From NCBI RefSeq assembly GCF_022751215.1, contig NZ_JAICDG010000001.1:1488001-1552000 (forward strand): DNA of 64,000 nucleotides, given 5' to 3'. The notes below the pieces were generated by a model, which ran no database searches, was not told the DNA's origin, and worked only from the letters and a program-made list of their open reading frames with translations. Numbering within the stretch: position 1 is the first letter of the stretch; each line of letters opens with the position of its first letter. The stretch comes from Actinomadura terrae. Its GTDB lineage: Bacteria > Actinomycetota > Actinomycetes > Streptosporangiales > Streptosporangiaceae. Of the stretch, positions 32,631-41,067 are shown piece after piece. The position numbers and the translations under genes were made by a program.

Positions 32631-33680
32631 TCAGGCGCGCAGGCCCTGGGAGACCTCGATCCAGCGGTCCAGCAGGGCGCTCGCCGCGCCGGAGTCGATC
32701 GCCGCCGCAGCCCGCTCGTAGGCGGCGCCCAGCGTCGCGGTGAGCGCGTCCGCGGGCGGCGCGCCCTCGAACGCGGTGATCAGCGCGGCGGCGTTCAGCA
32801 GCACCATGTCGCGGACGGCGCCGGGCGCCCCCGCGAACACCTCGCGCGCCACCCGGCCGTTGAACGCGGCGTCGGCGCCGCGCAGGTCCTCCGGCTTGGC
32901 GGGCGCGATCCCAAGGTCGGCCGGGTCGAACGTCGTCTCCACCGCCGCCCCGTCGCGGACCACCCACACCGCGGACGTGCCGGTCGTCGTCAGCTCGTCC
33001 AGCCCGTCGTCGCCCCGGAACACCAGCGACGAGCAGCCCCGCGAGGCGAACACGCCCGCGACGACCCCCGCCATGCGGGGATGGAACACCCCCACCGCCT
33101 GCGCGGGGGGACGCGCCGGGTTCGTCAGCGGGCCGAGGAAGTTGAACACCGTCGGCGTGCCGAGCTCGCCGCGCGCCTTGGACGCGTACCGCAGCGCGGG
33201 GTGGAACATCGGCGCGAAGCAGAACGTGATGCCGGTCTCCTCCGCGACCCGCGCGGTCGCCTCCGGCCGCAGGTCGATCGCGACGCCGAGGTGCTCCAGC
33301 AGGTCGGCGGCGCCGCACGAGGAGGAGGCGGCCCGGTTGCCGTGCTTGACGACCTTCACCCCGGACGCGGCGCCCACCACGGCCGCCATCGTGGAGATGT
33401 TGACGGTGTGGGCGCGGTCGCCGCCCGTCCCGACCAGGTCGGCGAAGCGGCCGGCCACGGTGATCGGGGTGGCGTTGTCCATCATGCCGTCGGCGAGCCC
33501 GGACACCTCGGCGACCGTCTCGCCCTTGGCCCGCATCGCGACCGCGAAGCCCGCGATCTGCACGTCCGTGGCCTCCCCGGCCATGATGCGGTTCATGGCC
33601 CAGGCGGTCTCCTCGCTGGTCAGCGAGTCGCCGTCGAGGAGGGCGTTCAGCAGTGCGGGCCACGTCGTGCGGGCGTCCAT
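32631..33680 (-). CDS. trpD: Anthranilate phosphoribosyltransferase
   Basis: A 349-residue enzyme that joins anthranilate to PRPP in tryptophan synthesis. The PRPP-binding GTGGD motif ([17 protein letters not shown], about residue 83), the [21 protein letters not shown] motif and the anthranilate-site segment [13 protein letters not shown] are intact. It stands alone, away from other trp genes, beside ctaE-qcrCAB, as in other actinobacteria (Rv2192c from memory). Confidence 0.97.
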   Translation of the reverse strand: MDARTTWPALLNALLDGDSLTSEETAWAMNRIMAGEATDVQIAGFAVAMRAKGETVAEVSGLADGMMDNATPITVAGRFADLVGTGGDRAHTVNISTMAAVVGAASGVKVVKHGNRAASSSCGAADLLEHLGVAIDLRPEATARVAEETGITFCFAPMFHPALRYASKARGELGTPTVFNFLGPLTNPARPPAQAVGVFHPRMAGVVAGVFASRGCSSLVFRGDDGLDELTTTGTSAVWVVRDGAAVETTFDPADLGIAPAKPEDLRGADAAFNGRVAREVFAGAPGAVRDMVLLNAAALITAFEGAPPADALTATLGAAYERAAAAIDSGAASALLDRWIEVSQGLRA

Positions 33681-33750
33681 GTCGCTCCGGGGAAGTTCGT
33701 CCGGGGGTGATGCGCCCCGGGCTCAATCTGTTCTGGCCCACCCGACCTGA

Positions 33751-33773
33751 ACAGGCCTGCGGGCCCGGCCTGT
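33751..33773 (-). terminator. Hairpin after the receiver-like gene
   Basis: ACAGGCC (33751-33757) pairs with GGCCTGT (33767-33773) across a GC-rich 9-base loop, 17 bases past the stop of the upstream leftward gene and 70 bases before trpD. Confidence 0.5.
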
Positions 33774-33789
33774 GCTCGCCAGGCTCCGC

Positions 33790-34188
33790 CTACAGGGCGG
33801 GGAGGCGGCTCTCGGCGCGCTGCCGCATCAGCCCGGCGAGCGCGGTGGCGAGGGCCATCGGGTCCAGCGGGAGGCTGACCACGGCGTCGGCGCGCGACCA
33901 GGTCGCGAGCCAGCCGTCGTCGCGGCGCGCGATGATCGCCAGGACCGGCGGGCAGTCGTAGACCTCGTCCTTGGCCTGCCGGCACACGCCGAGGCCTCCG
34001 GCGGGCTGCGCCTCGCCGTCCACGACCAGCACGTCGATGTCGCCCTCGTCGAGCCGCGCCACCACGGCGGGCTGGGTCGCGATCTCCACGAACTCGACCC
34101 GGGGGACGTCGGCGGCGGGGCGGCGGCCGACCGCCATCCGGATCTGGGCGCGGGTGTTCGCGTCGTCGCTGTAGACGAGAACCTTCAT
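33790..34188 (-). CDS. Receiver-like (response-regulator fold) protein without output domain
   Basis: A ~132-residue protein starting [21 protein letters not shown], with a CheY-like alternating fold ([48 protein letters not shown]). The acidic pair near the N-terminus (SDD) and the Asp in VVDGE fit the receiver phospho-site region, but the usual Lys is not obvious. GGAGAG lies 5 bases before ATG 34188; ATG 34221 is an alternative start. It is a conserved companion of trpD and ctaE in actinobacteria; the function is unknown. Confidence 0.82.
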   Translation of the reverse strand: MKVLVYSDDANTRAQIRMAVGRRPAADVPRVEFVEIATQPAVVARLDEGDIDVLVVDGEAQPAGGLGVCRQAKDEVYDCPPVLAIIARRDDGWLATWSRADAVVSLPLDPMALATALAGLMRQRAESRLPAL

Positions 34189-34255
34189 CGGGCTCTCCGT
34201 GCTCTCCGGGGCGGTGCTCATGGCACCGAAGGGTACCGCCTCGCGCAAGCCTACC

Positions 34256-34289
34256 TGTGGGGGGACGACCCCCCACGCCCTCCGGAACG
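34256..34289 (+). repeat. 34-base palindromic dispersed repeat, copy A
   Basis: The 20-base perfect palindrome GTGGGGGGACGACCCCCCAC (34257-34276) plus GCCCTCCGGAACG is found again, inverted and with one mismatch, at 58988-59021. It lies in the intergenic region between the receiver-like gene and ctaE. Confidence 0.75.
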
Positions 34290-34434
34290 ACCTCTGCGTA
34301 CGAGATCAGGCCCGGTGCCGCCAGGGGAGAGCCACCGGAGAGGTCCTCCGGTACGGCGCGCCGTGACACGCTCGGGGAACTCTAGAAGGGGGGTCATGCG
34401 TCACTCACTGGATAGGGGCGCAATAATGCTGCCC

Positions 34435-35079
34435 GTGACAGCATCCGCGATAGAGACAACACCTCACGCACGGGCAAATCGTCCCAATCTGGTCAGCGTG
34501 GGGACGATCGTCTGGCTGTCGTCCGAGCTGATGTTCTTCGCGGCGCTGTTCGCGATGTTCTTCACGATCCGCTCCGTGACGATCGGCCAGTCCGGGCACG
34601 GCGCGTGGCCCGGCGCCCCGCTGAACCTGCCGCTGTCGGCGGTCAACACCACCGTCCTGGTGCTGTCCTCGGTGACGTGCCAGATGGGCGTGTTCAAGGC
34701 GGAGGCGGGCAAGGTCGGCCGGGACGGCGGCCTGCTGAACTTCCGGCGGTGGGGGCTGCGCGAGTGGTACGTGCTGTCGTTCCTCATGGGCGCCTACTTC
34801 GTCGCCGGGCAGGCGTACGAGTACTACAGCCTGGTCACGAAGGACGGCCTCACGCTGTCCTCGTCGGCCTACGGCTCGGTCTTCTACCTGACCACCGGCT
34901 TCCACGGCCTGCACGTCACCGGCGGGCTCGTCGCGTTCCTGTTCGTCCTCGGACGGACCTACGCCGCCAAGCGCTGGACGCACGAGCAGGCCACGAGCGC
35001 GATCGTCGTGTCCTACTACTGGCACTTCGTCGACGTGGTGTGGATCGGCCTGTTCGCCACCATCTACCTGCTCGACTGA
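34435..35079 (+). CDS. ctaE: Cytochrome c oxidase subunit III (aa3 type)
   Basis: A ~214-residue subunit with five transmembrane helices ([44 protein letters not shown]) and the conserved Glu in [11 protein letters not shown] 34435 was chosen because an AATAAT box ends 7 bases before it; ATG 34396 or 34426 in the same frame would add up to 13 residues. It heads the ctaE-qcrC-qcrA-qcrB operon, which builds the bc1 side of the respiratory supercomplex. Confidence 0.96.
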   Translation: MTASAIETTPHARANRPNLVSVGTIVWLSSELMFFAALFAMFFTIRSVTIGQSGHGAWPGAPLNLPLSAVNTTVLVLSSVTCQMGVFKAEAGKVGRDGGLLNFRRWGLREWYVLSFLMGAYFVAGQAYEYYSLVTKDGLTLSSSAYGSVFYLTTGFHGLHVTGGLVAFLFVLGRTYAAKRWTHEQATSAIVVSYYWHFVDVVWIGLFATIYLLD

Positions 35080-35147
35080 CGTGACGCCGTGACCTGCTCG
35101 ACGACCTGCTCGAACCACCAGACGACATGACCCGAACGGGGATTTCC

Positions 35148-36059
35148 GTGAGAAGGATCACCGCATGGCGACGGCGCCCCTGGGCGGGCTACGCCGTCGT
35201 GCTGGCGGCCCTGGCGGCGATCGGCGCCATCTACGCCGGCTTCTCGCCGCAGACCGGCCGCGCCGAGGCGGAGGGCACCGCCGCGGCCGCGCAGGACCTG
35301 GGCAACGGCAAGCAGCTGTTCAACAAGAACTGCGCCAGCTGCCACGGCCTGAACGCCGAGGGCACCAAGGACGCCAAGGGCAAGCCGATCGCCCCGAGCC
35401 TCATCGGCGTCGGCGCCGCGTCCGTCGACTTCCAGGTCAGCACGGGCCGCATGCCCGCGATGAACCCGGGCGCGCAGATGCCGCGCAAGAGGCCGATCCC
35501 CGCCTTCGACACCTCGATCAAGACCGACTACGAGGAGAAGGAGAAGCGGGAGGAGGCCGAGAAGCAGAAGGCCGAGGCCGAGAAGAACCTGGCCGACCTG
35601 CGCGCCTACATCGCCTCGCTCGGCAACGGGCCGGACGTCCCCCCGGCCTCGGCGGTCGACCCGAAGACCGGCAACGTCGCCCTCGGCGGCAAGCTGTTCC
35701 GCACCAACTGCGCCCAGTGCCACAACTTCACCGGCCAGGGCGGCGCGCTGACCGGCGGCAAGTACGCGCCGCCGCTGAACAACAGCGACGTCACGCCCAC
35801 CCAGATCTACGAGGCCATGCTGACGGGCCCGCAGGCGATGCCGGTGTTCAACGACACCACGCTCACGCCCAAGGACAAGCAGGCGATCATCGCCTACCTC
35901 GTCCAGACGCGCGAGGAGCCGAACCCGGGCGGTAACGGCCTCGGCCGCATCGGCCCGGTGTCGGAGGGCCTGGCCGGCTGGCTGATCGGGATCGGCCTGC
36001 TGGTGCTGGCAGCCATGTGGATCACCGCGAAGAAGCCGAAGAAGCTGAAGAAGTCATGA
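35148..36059 (+). CDS. qcrC: Diheme cytochrome c subunit of bc1 complex
   Basis: A ~303-residue membrane-anchored cytochrome cc that passes electrons from the Rieske centre to CuA. It has an N-terminal anchor (WAGYAVVLAALAAIGAIYAG), two heme c sites CASCH (residues 62-66) and CAQCH (188-192), axial Met candidates in GRMPAMNPG and GPQAMPVF, and a C-terminal transmembrane helix. Between the domains there is a charged insert rich in Glu/Lys (about residues 122-148, YEEKEKREEAEKQKAEAEKN) that I do not recall in Streptomyces or mycobacterial QcrC. GTG 35148 has a CGGGGA site 5-6 bases upstream. Confidence 0.96.
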   Translation: MRRITAWRRRPWAGYAVVLAALAAIGAIYAGFSPQTGRAEAEGTAAAAQDLGNGKQLFNKNCASCHGLNAEGTKDAKGKPIAPSLIGVGAASVDFQVSTGRMPAMNPGAQMPRKRPIPAFDTSIKTDYEEKEKREEAEKQKAEAEKNLADLRAYIASLGNGPDVPPASAVDPKTGNVALGGKLFRTNCAQCHNFTGQGGALTGGKYAPPLNNSDVTPTQIYEAMLTGPQAMPVFNDTTLTPKDKQAIIAYLVQTREEPNPGGNGLGRIGPVSEGLAGWLIGIGLLVLAAMWITAKKPKKLKKS

Positions 36060-37192
36060 GCGACGACAACAAGGACACCGGCGGCGCCGCGGGCTCGGAC
36101 GAGCCGCGCGAGGGCGCCCGGCCTGAGGAGGCCCCGCGCGAGCGGGTGATCCGCACGCCGTCCCCGGCCAGGGACAGGGAACTGCTCGCCGAGGGCGACA
36201 TCTCGGCCCCGGCGGGCGCGGGAGAGCAGCTCGACGAGGCGTCGGCCAAGCGGGCCGAACGCGTCGTCGCGACGTTCTTCCTGGTCGCCTTCGCCGCCAG
36301 CGTGGGCTTCATCGCCTACTACATCGGCTGGAGCGGCCGCGACGGCGGCATGCACGGCGTCGACCGGGCCCGCGAGTCCAACTTCTGGCTCGGCGGCCTG
36401 ATGGCGCTGTCGTTCCTCGCCCTCGCGATCGGCGTCACGATCTGGGTGCGGCGGCTGATGACCAGCAAGCCGATCGTCCAGGAGCGGCACCTGCCCGCCG
36501 CCGACGAGCAGACCCGCGCCGCCTTCAACGAGGACTTCATGGAGGGCGCGGCCGACAGCGGCATCACGCGGCGGCCGCTGCTGCGCCGCACGCTGCTGCT
36601 GGCCTCGGCGCCGCTCGGGCTGGCCCCGCTGGTGCTGCTGCGCGACCTCGGCCCGCTGCCGGAGAAGAAGCTCCGCAGCACGTTCTGGGCCAAGGCCGTC
36701 GAGGAGGCGCACAAGCAGGGCAAGAAGGGCGTCCGGCTGGTCGTGGACGGCACCAACAAGCCGCTGCGGGTCAGCGACTTCTCCTCGCCCGGCTCGATGA
36801 TCACCGTCCTGCCGGAGGGGATCGAGGAGCACGTCCCCGAGGACCGGGTGCTCACCGAGACCGCCAAGGCCGTGACGATCCTCATCAACATCCCCGAGGA
36901 CCAGTTCAAGCCCGCCAAGGGCCGGGAGAACTGGCACGTCAACGGGATCGTGGCGTACTCCAAGATCTGCACGCACGTCGGCTGCCCGGCCGCGCTGTAC
37001 GAGCAGACCACGCACCACATCCTGTGCCCGTGCCACCAGTCGACCTTCGACGCCACCAACGCCGCGAAGGTCGTGTTCGGCCCGGCGGCCCGTCCGCTGC
37101 CCCAGCTTCCGCTGTCGGTCGAGGACGGCTACATCGTCGCCACCAGCGACTACCACGAGCCGATCGGCCCGAGCTTCTGGGAGCGCGGATGA
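36056..37192 (+). CDS. qcrA: Rieske iron-sulfur subunit of bc1 complex
   Basis: A 378-residue actinobacterial Rieske protein with three transmembrane helices (two near residues 65-135, one near 180) rather than one. The [2Fe-2S] motifs are CTHVGC (about 305) and CPCHQS (about 324). The ATG overlaps the qcrC stop (ATGA). The acidic N-terminal ~60 residues are cytoplasmic and probably disordered. Confidence 0.97.
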   Translation: MSDDNKDTGGAAGSDEPREGARPEEAPRERVIRTPSPARDRELLAEGDISAPAGAGEQLDEASAKRAERVVATFFLVAFAASVGFIAYYIGWSGRDGGMHGVDRARESNFWLGGLMALSFLALAIGVTIWVRRLMTSKPIVQERHLPAADEQTRAAFNEDFMEGAADSGITRRPLLRRTLLLASAPLGLAPLVLLRDLGPLPEKKLRSTFWAKAVEEAHKQGKKGVRLVVDGTNKPLRVSDFSSPGSMITVLPEGIEEHVPEDRVLTETAKAVTILINIPEDQFKPAKGRENWHVNGIVAYSKICTHVGCPAALYEQTTHHILCPCHQSTFDATNAAKVVFGPAARPLPQLPLSVEDGYIVATSDYHEPIGPSFWERG

Positions 37193-38835
37193 GCCAGACG
37201 ACAGCTCCGCAACCGGTCGACGCCTCGCTGAACTGGCTGGACGACCGGCTCGGCTCCACCACCTTCTTCAAGCGGAACCTGAAGAAGGTGTTTCCCGACC
37301 ACTGGTCGTTCATGCTGGGCGAGATCGCCCTGTACTCCTTCATCATCCTGCTGCTGACCGGGACGTTCCTGACGCTCTGGTTCCAGCCGAGCATGCAGGA
37401 GGTCGTGTACAACGGCTCGTACACGAAGCTGAACGGCGTCAAGATGTCGCAGGCCTACGCCTCGACGCTGGAGATCAGCTTCGACGTGCGCGGCGGCCTG
37501 CTGATGCGGCAGATCCACCACTGGGCCGCGGTCCTGTTCATGGCCTCGATCCTGGCGCACATGCTGCGGGTGTTCTTCACCGGCGCCTACCGCAAGCCGC
37601 GCGAGCTGAACTGGCTGATCGGCATCGGCATGTTCACGCTCGGCATGCTGGAGGGCCTGTTCGGCTACTCGCTGCCCGACGACCTGCTGTCGGGCACCGG
37701 ACTGCGGATCACCCAGGGCGTCGCGGAGTCGATCCCGCTGGTCGGCACCTACCTGTACATGTTCCTGTTCGGCGGCGAGTTCCCCGGCCAGGACATCGTG
37801 CCCCGGCTGTTCACGATCCACGTGCTGCTGATCCCGGGCCTGATCCTCGGCATGGTCACCGCGCACATGATGATCATGTGGCACCAGAAGCACACCGCCA
37901 TGCCGGTCAAGAACCAGTCCGAGGAGCAGGTGTACGGCTACCCGTTCTACCCGGTCTTCATGGCCAAGACGGGCGCCTACTTCCTGTTCACCTTCGGGGT
38001 GCTCGCCCTGATGGGGGCCTTCGTCCAGATCAACCCGATCTGGCTGTTCGGCCCCTATGACCCGGGCGCGATCTCGGCGGGCTCCCAGCCCGACTGGTAC
38101 ATGGGCGTGCTGGAAGGCGCGCTGCGCATCATGCCGAACTGGGAGATCTCGGCCTGGGGCCACACGGTCAGCTTCAACGTGCTGATCCCGGCGACGGTGC
38201 CGCTCGGCATCATCTTCACCGGCGCGGCGGCCTGGCCGTTCGTCGAGGCGTGGGTGACCGGCGACAAGCGGCACCACAACGTCAACACGCGTCCGCGCAA
38301 CGCCCCGGTCCGCACGGCGACGGGCATGGCCGCGGTGGCGTTCTACGGGCTGCTGTGGCTCGCGGGCGGCAACGACGTCCTGGCCGACAAGTTCCATGTG
38401 TCGCTGTTCGCCACGACGTGGTTCTTTCGGGTCGCGGTCTTCGTCGGGCCGTTCCTGGCGTTCATCATCACCAAGCGGATCTGCCTGGGCCTCCAGCGCA
38501 AGGACGCGAACATCATCGGGCACGGCGAGGAGTCCGGCATCATCATGATGTCGCCGGACGGCCGGTACTCCGAGCGGCACGAGCCGGCGCGCGAGGAGAA
38601 GCGGGTGACGATCCTGTCCAAGGAGAACACCCGTCCCGAGGCGCCCGCCAAGGACGCCCGCGGGATTCCGGCGCCGGGCTCCAAGGGCCCGCTCGGGCAC
38701 CTGCGCTCGCGTCTCAACCGCGCCTGGACCTTCGACGACATCCCCGTCGAGGAGCACGAGGGCGGGCACGGCGAGCACGAAGGCGAGCACGGCGAGGTCG
38801 AGGGCGGCAGGGAGTCCAAGCCGCTCAGCCGCTGA
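37189..38835 (+). CDS. qcrB: Cytochrome b subunit of bc1 complex
   Basis: A 548-residue quinol-oxidising subunit with eight transmembrane helices and two b hemes. The His pairs lie in QIHHWAAVLFMASILAHMLRV and FTIHVLLIPGLILGMVTAHMMI. PDWYMG marks the Qo-site PEWY-type loop. The long cytoplasmic C-terminus, typical of actinobacteria, ends in a His/Glu/Gly-rich tail. Its ATG overlaps the qcrA stop. It is the target class of imidazopyridine (Q203-type) inhibitors in mycobacteria. Confidence 0.97.
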   Translation: MSQTTAPQPVDASLNWLDDRLGSTTFFKRNLKKVFPDHWSFMLGEIALYSFIILLLTGTFLTLWFQPSMQEVVYNGSYTKLNGVKMSQAYASTLEISFDVRGGLLMRQIHHWAAVLFMASILAHMLRVFFTGAYRKPRELNWLIGIGMFTLGMLEGLFGYSLPDDLLSGTGLRITQGVAESIPLVGTYLYMFLFGGEFPGQDIVPRLFTIHVLLIPGLILGMVTAHMMIMWHQKHTAMPVKNQSEEQVYGYPFYPVFMAKTGAYFLFTFGVLALMGAFVQINPIWLFGPYDPGAISAGSQPDWYMGVLEGALRIMPNWEISAWGHTVSFNVLIPATVPLGIIFTGAAAWPFVEAWVTGDKRHHNVNTRPRNAPVRTATGMAAVAFYGLLWLAGGNDVLADKFHVSLFATTWFFRVAVFVGPFLAFIITKRICLGLQRKDANIIGHGEESGIIMMSPDGRYSERHEPAREEKRVTILSKENTRPEAPAKDARGIPAPGSKGPLGHLRSRLNRAWTFDDIPVEEHEGGHGEHEGEHGEVEGGRESKPLSR

Positions 38836-38858
38836 CCGGCGCCGCGATGTCGCTGGAA

Positions 38859-38892
38859 GGGGCCCGTCACCGCACATGCGGTGGCGGGCCCC
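38859..38892 (+). terminator. Terminator of ctaE-qcrCAB
   Basis: A 16-position stem (GGGGCCCGTCACCGCA at 38859-38874 with TGCGGTGGCGGGCCCC at 38877-38892, one T-G wobble) with a 2-base gap, so a few inner pairs must open as the loop. It lies 24 bases after qcrB. Confidence 0.85.
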
Positions 38893-38917
38893 TCCGCATT
38901 CCCCCAGGTTTCGGACG

Positions 38918-40045
38918 ATGACCAGGACGCTGTTCGTCACCAACGACTTCCCGCCGCGTCCGGGCGGCATCCAGGCGTTCGTGCACGGCCTCGCGGCGCG
39001 CCGCCCGCCCGGCTCGGTCGTCGTGTACGCGCCCGCGTGGGAGGGCGCGGCGGAGTTCGACGCGCGGCAGCCGTTCCCGGTCGTCCGGCACCCGGGGTCG
39101 CTGATGCTGCCGGTTCCGGGCGTGCTGCGCCGCGCGCGGGACGTGCTGCACGCGGAGGGCTGCGACTCGGTCGTCTTCGGCGCGGCGGCGCCGCTCGGGC
39201 TGCTGGCGCCCGCGCTGCGACGGAGCGGCGCGCGGCGGCTCGTCGGGATCACGCACGGGCACGAGGCGGGCTGGGCGTCGCTGCCGGTCGCGGACGCCGT
39301 CCTGCGCCGCATCGCCGACGGCGTGGACGTGCTGACCTACCTGGGCGAGTACACGCGGTCGCGGATGGCGCGGGCGCTGTCGCCGGACGCGGCGGACCGC
39401 ATGGCGCGGCTCGCCCCCGGCGTCGACGAGCAGCTGTTCCGGCGCGGCGCGGGAGGCGCGGAGATCCGCGCGCGGCACGGCCTGTCCGACCGTCCGGTGG
39501 CGGTGTGCGTGTCGCGCCTCGTGCCGCGCAAGGGGCAGGACGCGCTGATCCACGCATGGCCGCGCGTCCTGAAGCGGGTCCCGGACGCGGCGCTGCTGCT
39601 CGTCGGCGGCGGCCCCTACCGCGCCGAGCTGGAGCGACTGGCGGCGGCCGTCGGCGTGACCGGCTCGGTGGTGTTCGCCGGGAACGTCCCGTGGGAGGAG
39701 CTTCCGGCGCACCACGACGCGGGCGATGTGTTCGCGATGCCGTGCCGCACCCGCCGCCGCGGCCTGGACGTGGAGGGCCTCGGCATCGTCTACCTGGAGG
39801 CGTCCGCGACCGGGCTGCCGGTGGTCGCGGGCGACTCCGGCGGCGCGCCCGACGCCGTCCTCGACGGTGAGACCGGCGTGGTCGTGCCGGGCCGGTCCGT
39901 CGCCCGCGTCGCCGACGCGGTCGCCGCCCTCCTCGCCGATCCCGCGCGGGCCCGCGCGATGGGGGAGCGGGGCCGCGCGTGGGTGGAACGGGAGTGGCGC
40001 TGGGAGCTCCAGGCGGCACGGCTGGGGGCTCTGCTCGGCCACTGA
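38918..40045 (+). CDS. pimB: GT4 glycosyltransferase, PimB-like mannosyltransferase
   Basis: A 375-residue GT-B fold enzyme. The N-terminal donor/acceptor loop TNDFPPRPGGIQAFVHGLA is characteristic of the PimB' group, which adds the second mannose in phosphatidylinositol mannoside synthesis. The C-terminal half has SRLVPRKGQDALIHAW, the nucleotide-binding VGGGPYRAELERLA and the EGLGIVYLEASATGLPVVAGDSGGAPDAV motif. From memory the orthologue Rv2188c has the same neighbourhood. Other GDP-mannose or UDP-sugar acceptors remain possible. Confidence 0.85.
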   Translation: MTRTLFVTNDFPPRPGGIQAFVHGLAARRPPGSVVVYAPAWEGAAEFDARQPFPVVRHPGSLMLPVPGVLRRARDVLHAEGCDSVVFGAAAPLGLLAPALRRSGARRLVGITHGHEAGWASLPVADAVLRRIADGVDVLTYLGEYTRSRMARALSPDAADRMARLAPGVDEQLFRRGAGGAEIRARHGLSDRPVAVCVSRLVPRKGQDALIHAWPRVLKRVPDAALLLVGGGPYRAELERLAAAVGVTGSVVFAGNVPWEELPAHHDAGDVFAMPCRTRRRGLDVEGLGIVYLEASATGLPVVAGDSGGAPDAVLDGETGVVVPGRSVARVADAVAALLADPARARAMGERGRAWVEREWRWELQAARLGALLGH

Positions 40046-40119
40046 GGTGTGGCTCCATGGTCAGGAACGGGAATCCCTAGGTCATGGCACGTTTCGCGGC
40101 GCGTCATGAGGGTGCGAGG

Positions 40120-40938
40120 ATGCGGGATATGGAGAACGCGGACATCGAGGACGCTTGGGCCCGGGCTCCGGGGGAGGCCGCGCGCTGGCTGCACGAGCTC
40201 GATCCCGACCACTGCTATTCGGGCTTCGAGCCCCCGCGAAGCCCCGACTCGGCGTGGCTCCTGCACGCGATGTACGCGTGGGAGGAGGGCCTCGTCACCA
40301 CGACCCACGACGACGTCCACCAGACGGTGACGGCGGCGGGGCTCGTCGAGTCGGCCGATCCCGCCGCCGAGGTCCCGGGCGACGTGGGCGACCTGCTGGA
40401 GGGCGCGATCGTCACCGGCACCGAGCTCGGCCGCAGCGGCGACCCGGGCGCGGGGTGGCGGCGGCTGCGCTGGCGGGAGCTGGCGCGCGGGTTCGGGGAG
40501 CCGGTCGTCCCGGAGGGGGAGCTGCCGGGCAACCGCTGCCTGCGCCAGGGCCACCCCACCGGGAGCTGGTCGGCGGCGATCCAGCCGCCCGCCGAGGGCT
40601 GCCTGGACCGGGAGAGCTGGCACCGGCTCGTCGCCGTGCTGCTGCGGCACAGCCCCGCCGGCGCCGACACGCGCTGCCTCGCCTACTACTGCCCGCTGGT
40701 CACGGCCGACTGGGACAACGAGACCGTGCTCGCGGGGCGGCTCGGCGACGCGGCGCGGCTGTACGACCATCCGGCGATGGCGAGCTGCCCGTCCGACTTC
40801 TGGTCGGCCGACCGGTCGTGGGTCGTCTACTGCGACTGGGACCTGTGGGGCACCAAGGTCGTCGGGCCGACGGAGCTGGTCGAGGCCGTGCTCGCCGACC
40901 CGGAGCTGGAGGCCGTCCGGCTGCCCTGGACGCGCTGA
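40120..40938 (+). CDS. Hypothetical soluble protein
   Basis: A ~272-residue acidic, Trp- and Asp-rich cytoplasmic protein (MRDMENADIEDAWARAPGEAARWLHELDPDHCYSG at the N-terminus; CDWDLWGTKVVGPTELVEAVL at the C-terminus). There is no signal peptide, membrane helix or motif that I recognise. Several Trp/Asp clusters in the C-terminal part suggest a compact ligand- or protein-binding domain. ATG 40120 has GAGGG 7 bases upstream; ATG 40084 is an alternative. It lies between two envelope genes but shares no clear operon with them. Confidence 0.75.
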   Translation: MRDMENADIEDAWARAPGEAARWLHELDPDHCYSGFEPPRSPDSAWLLHAMYAWEEGLVTTTHDDVHQTVTAAGLVESADPAAEVPGDVGDLLEGAIVTGTELGRSGDPGAGWRRLRWRELARGFGEPVVPEGELPGNRCLRQGHPTGSWSAAIQPPAEGCLDRESWHRLVAVLLRHSPAGADTRCLAYYCPLVTADWDNETVLAGRLGDAARLYDHPAMASCPSDFWSADRSWVVYCDWDLWGTKVVGPTELVEAVLADPELEAVRLPWTR

Positions 40939-41067
40939 GCCGGCGGGTCCGGGCACGCTGGGTCGCCGCGTCCTCGCGCGTCGAAGATCAGACTTGGGTC
41001 GCATGCGCGGCGCGGCCGGGGCTGAGATGATCGTGCTCCGCTCGGGGGGAGAGTGGAGAGATCTCGC

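Noticed and set aside
37150..39312. 720-codon frame antisense to qcrB and pimB
   Set aside because: It spans two unrelated genes and a terminator, has biased composition and no motif. It is a high-GC shadow.
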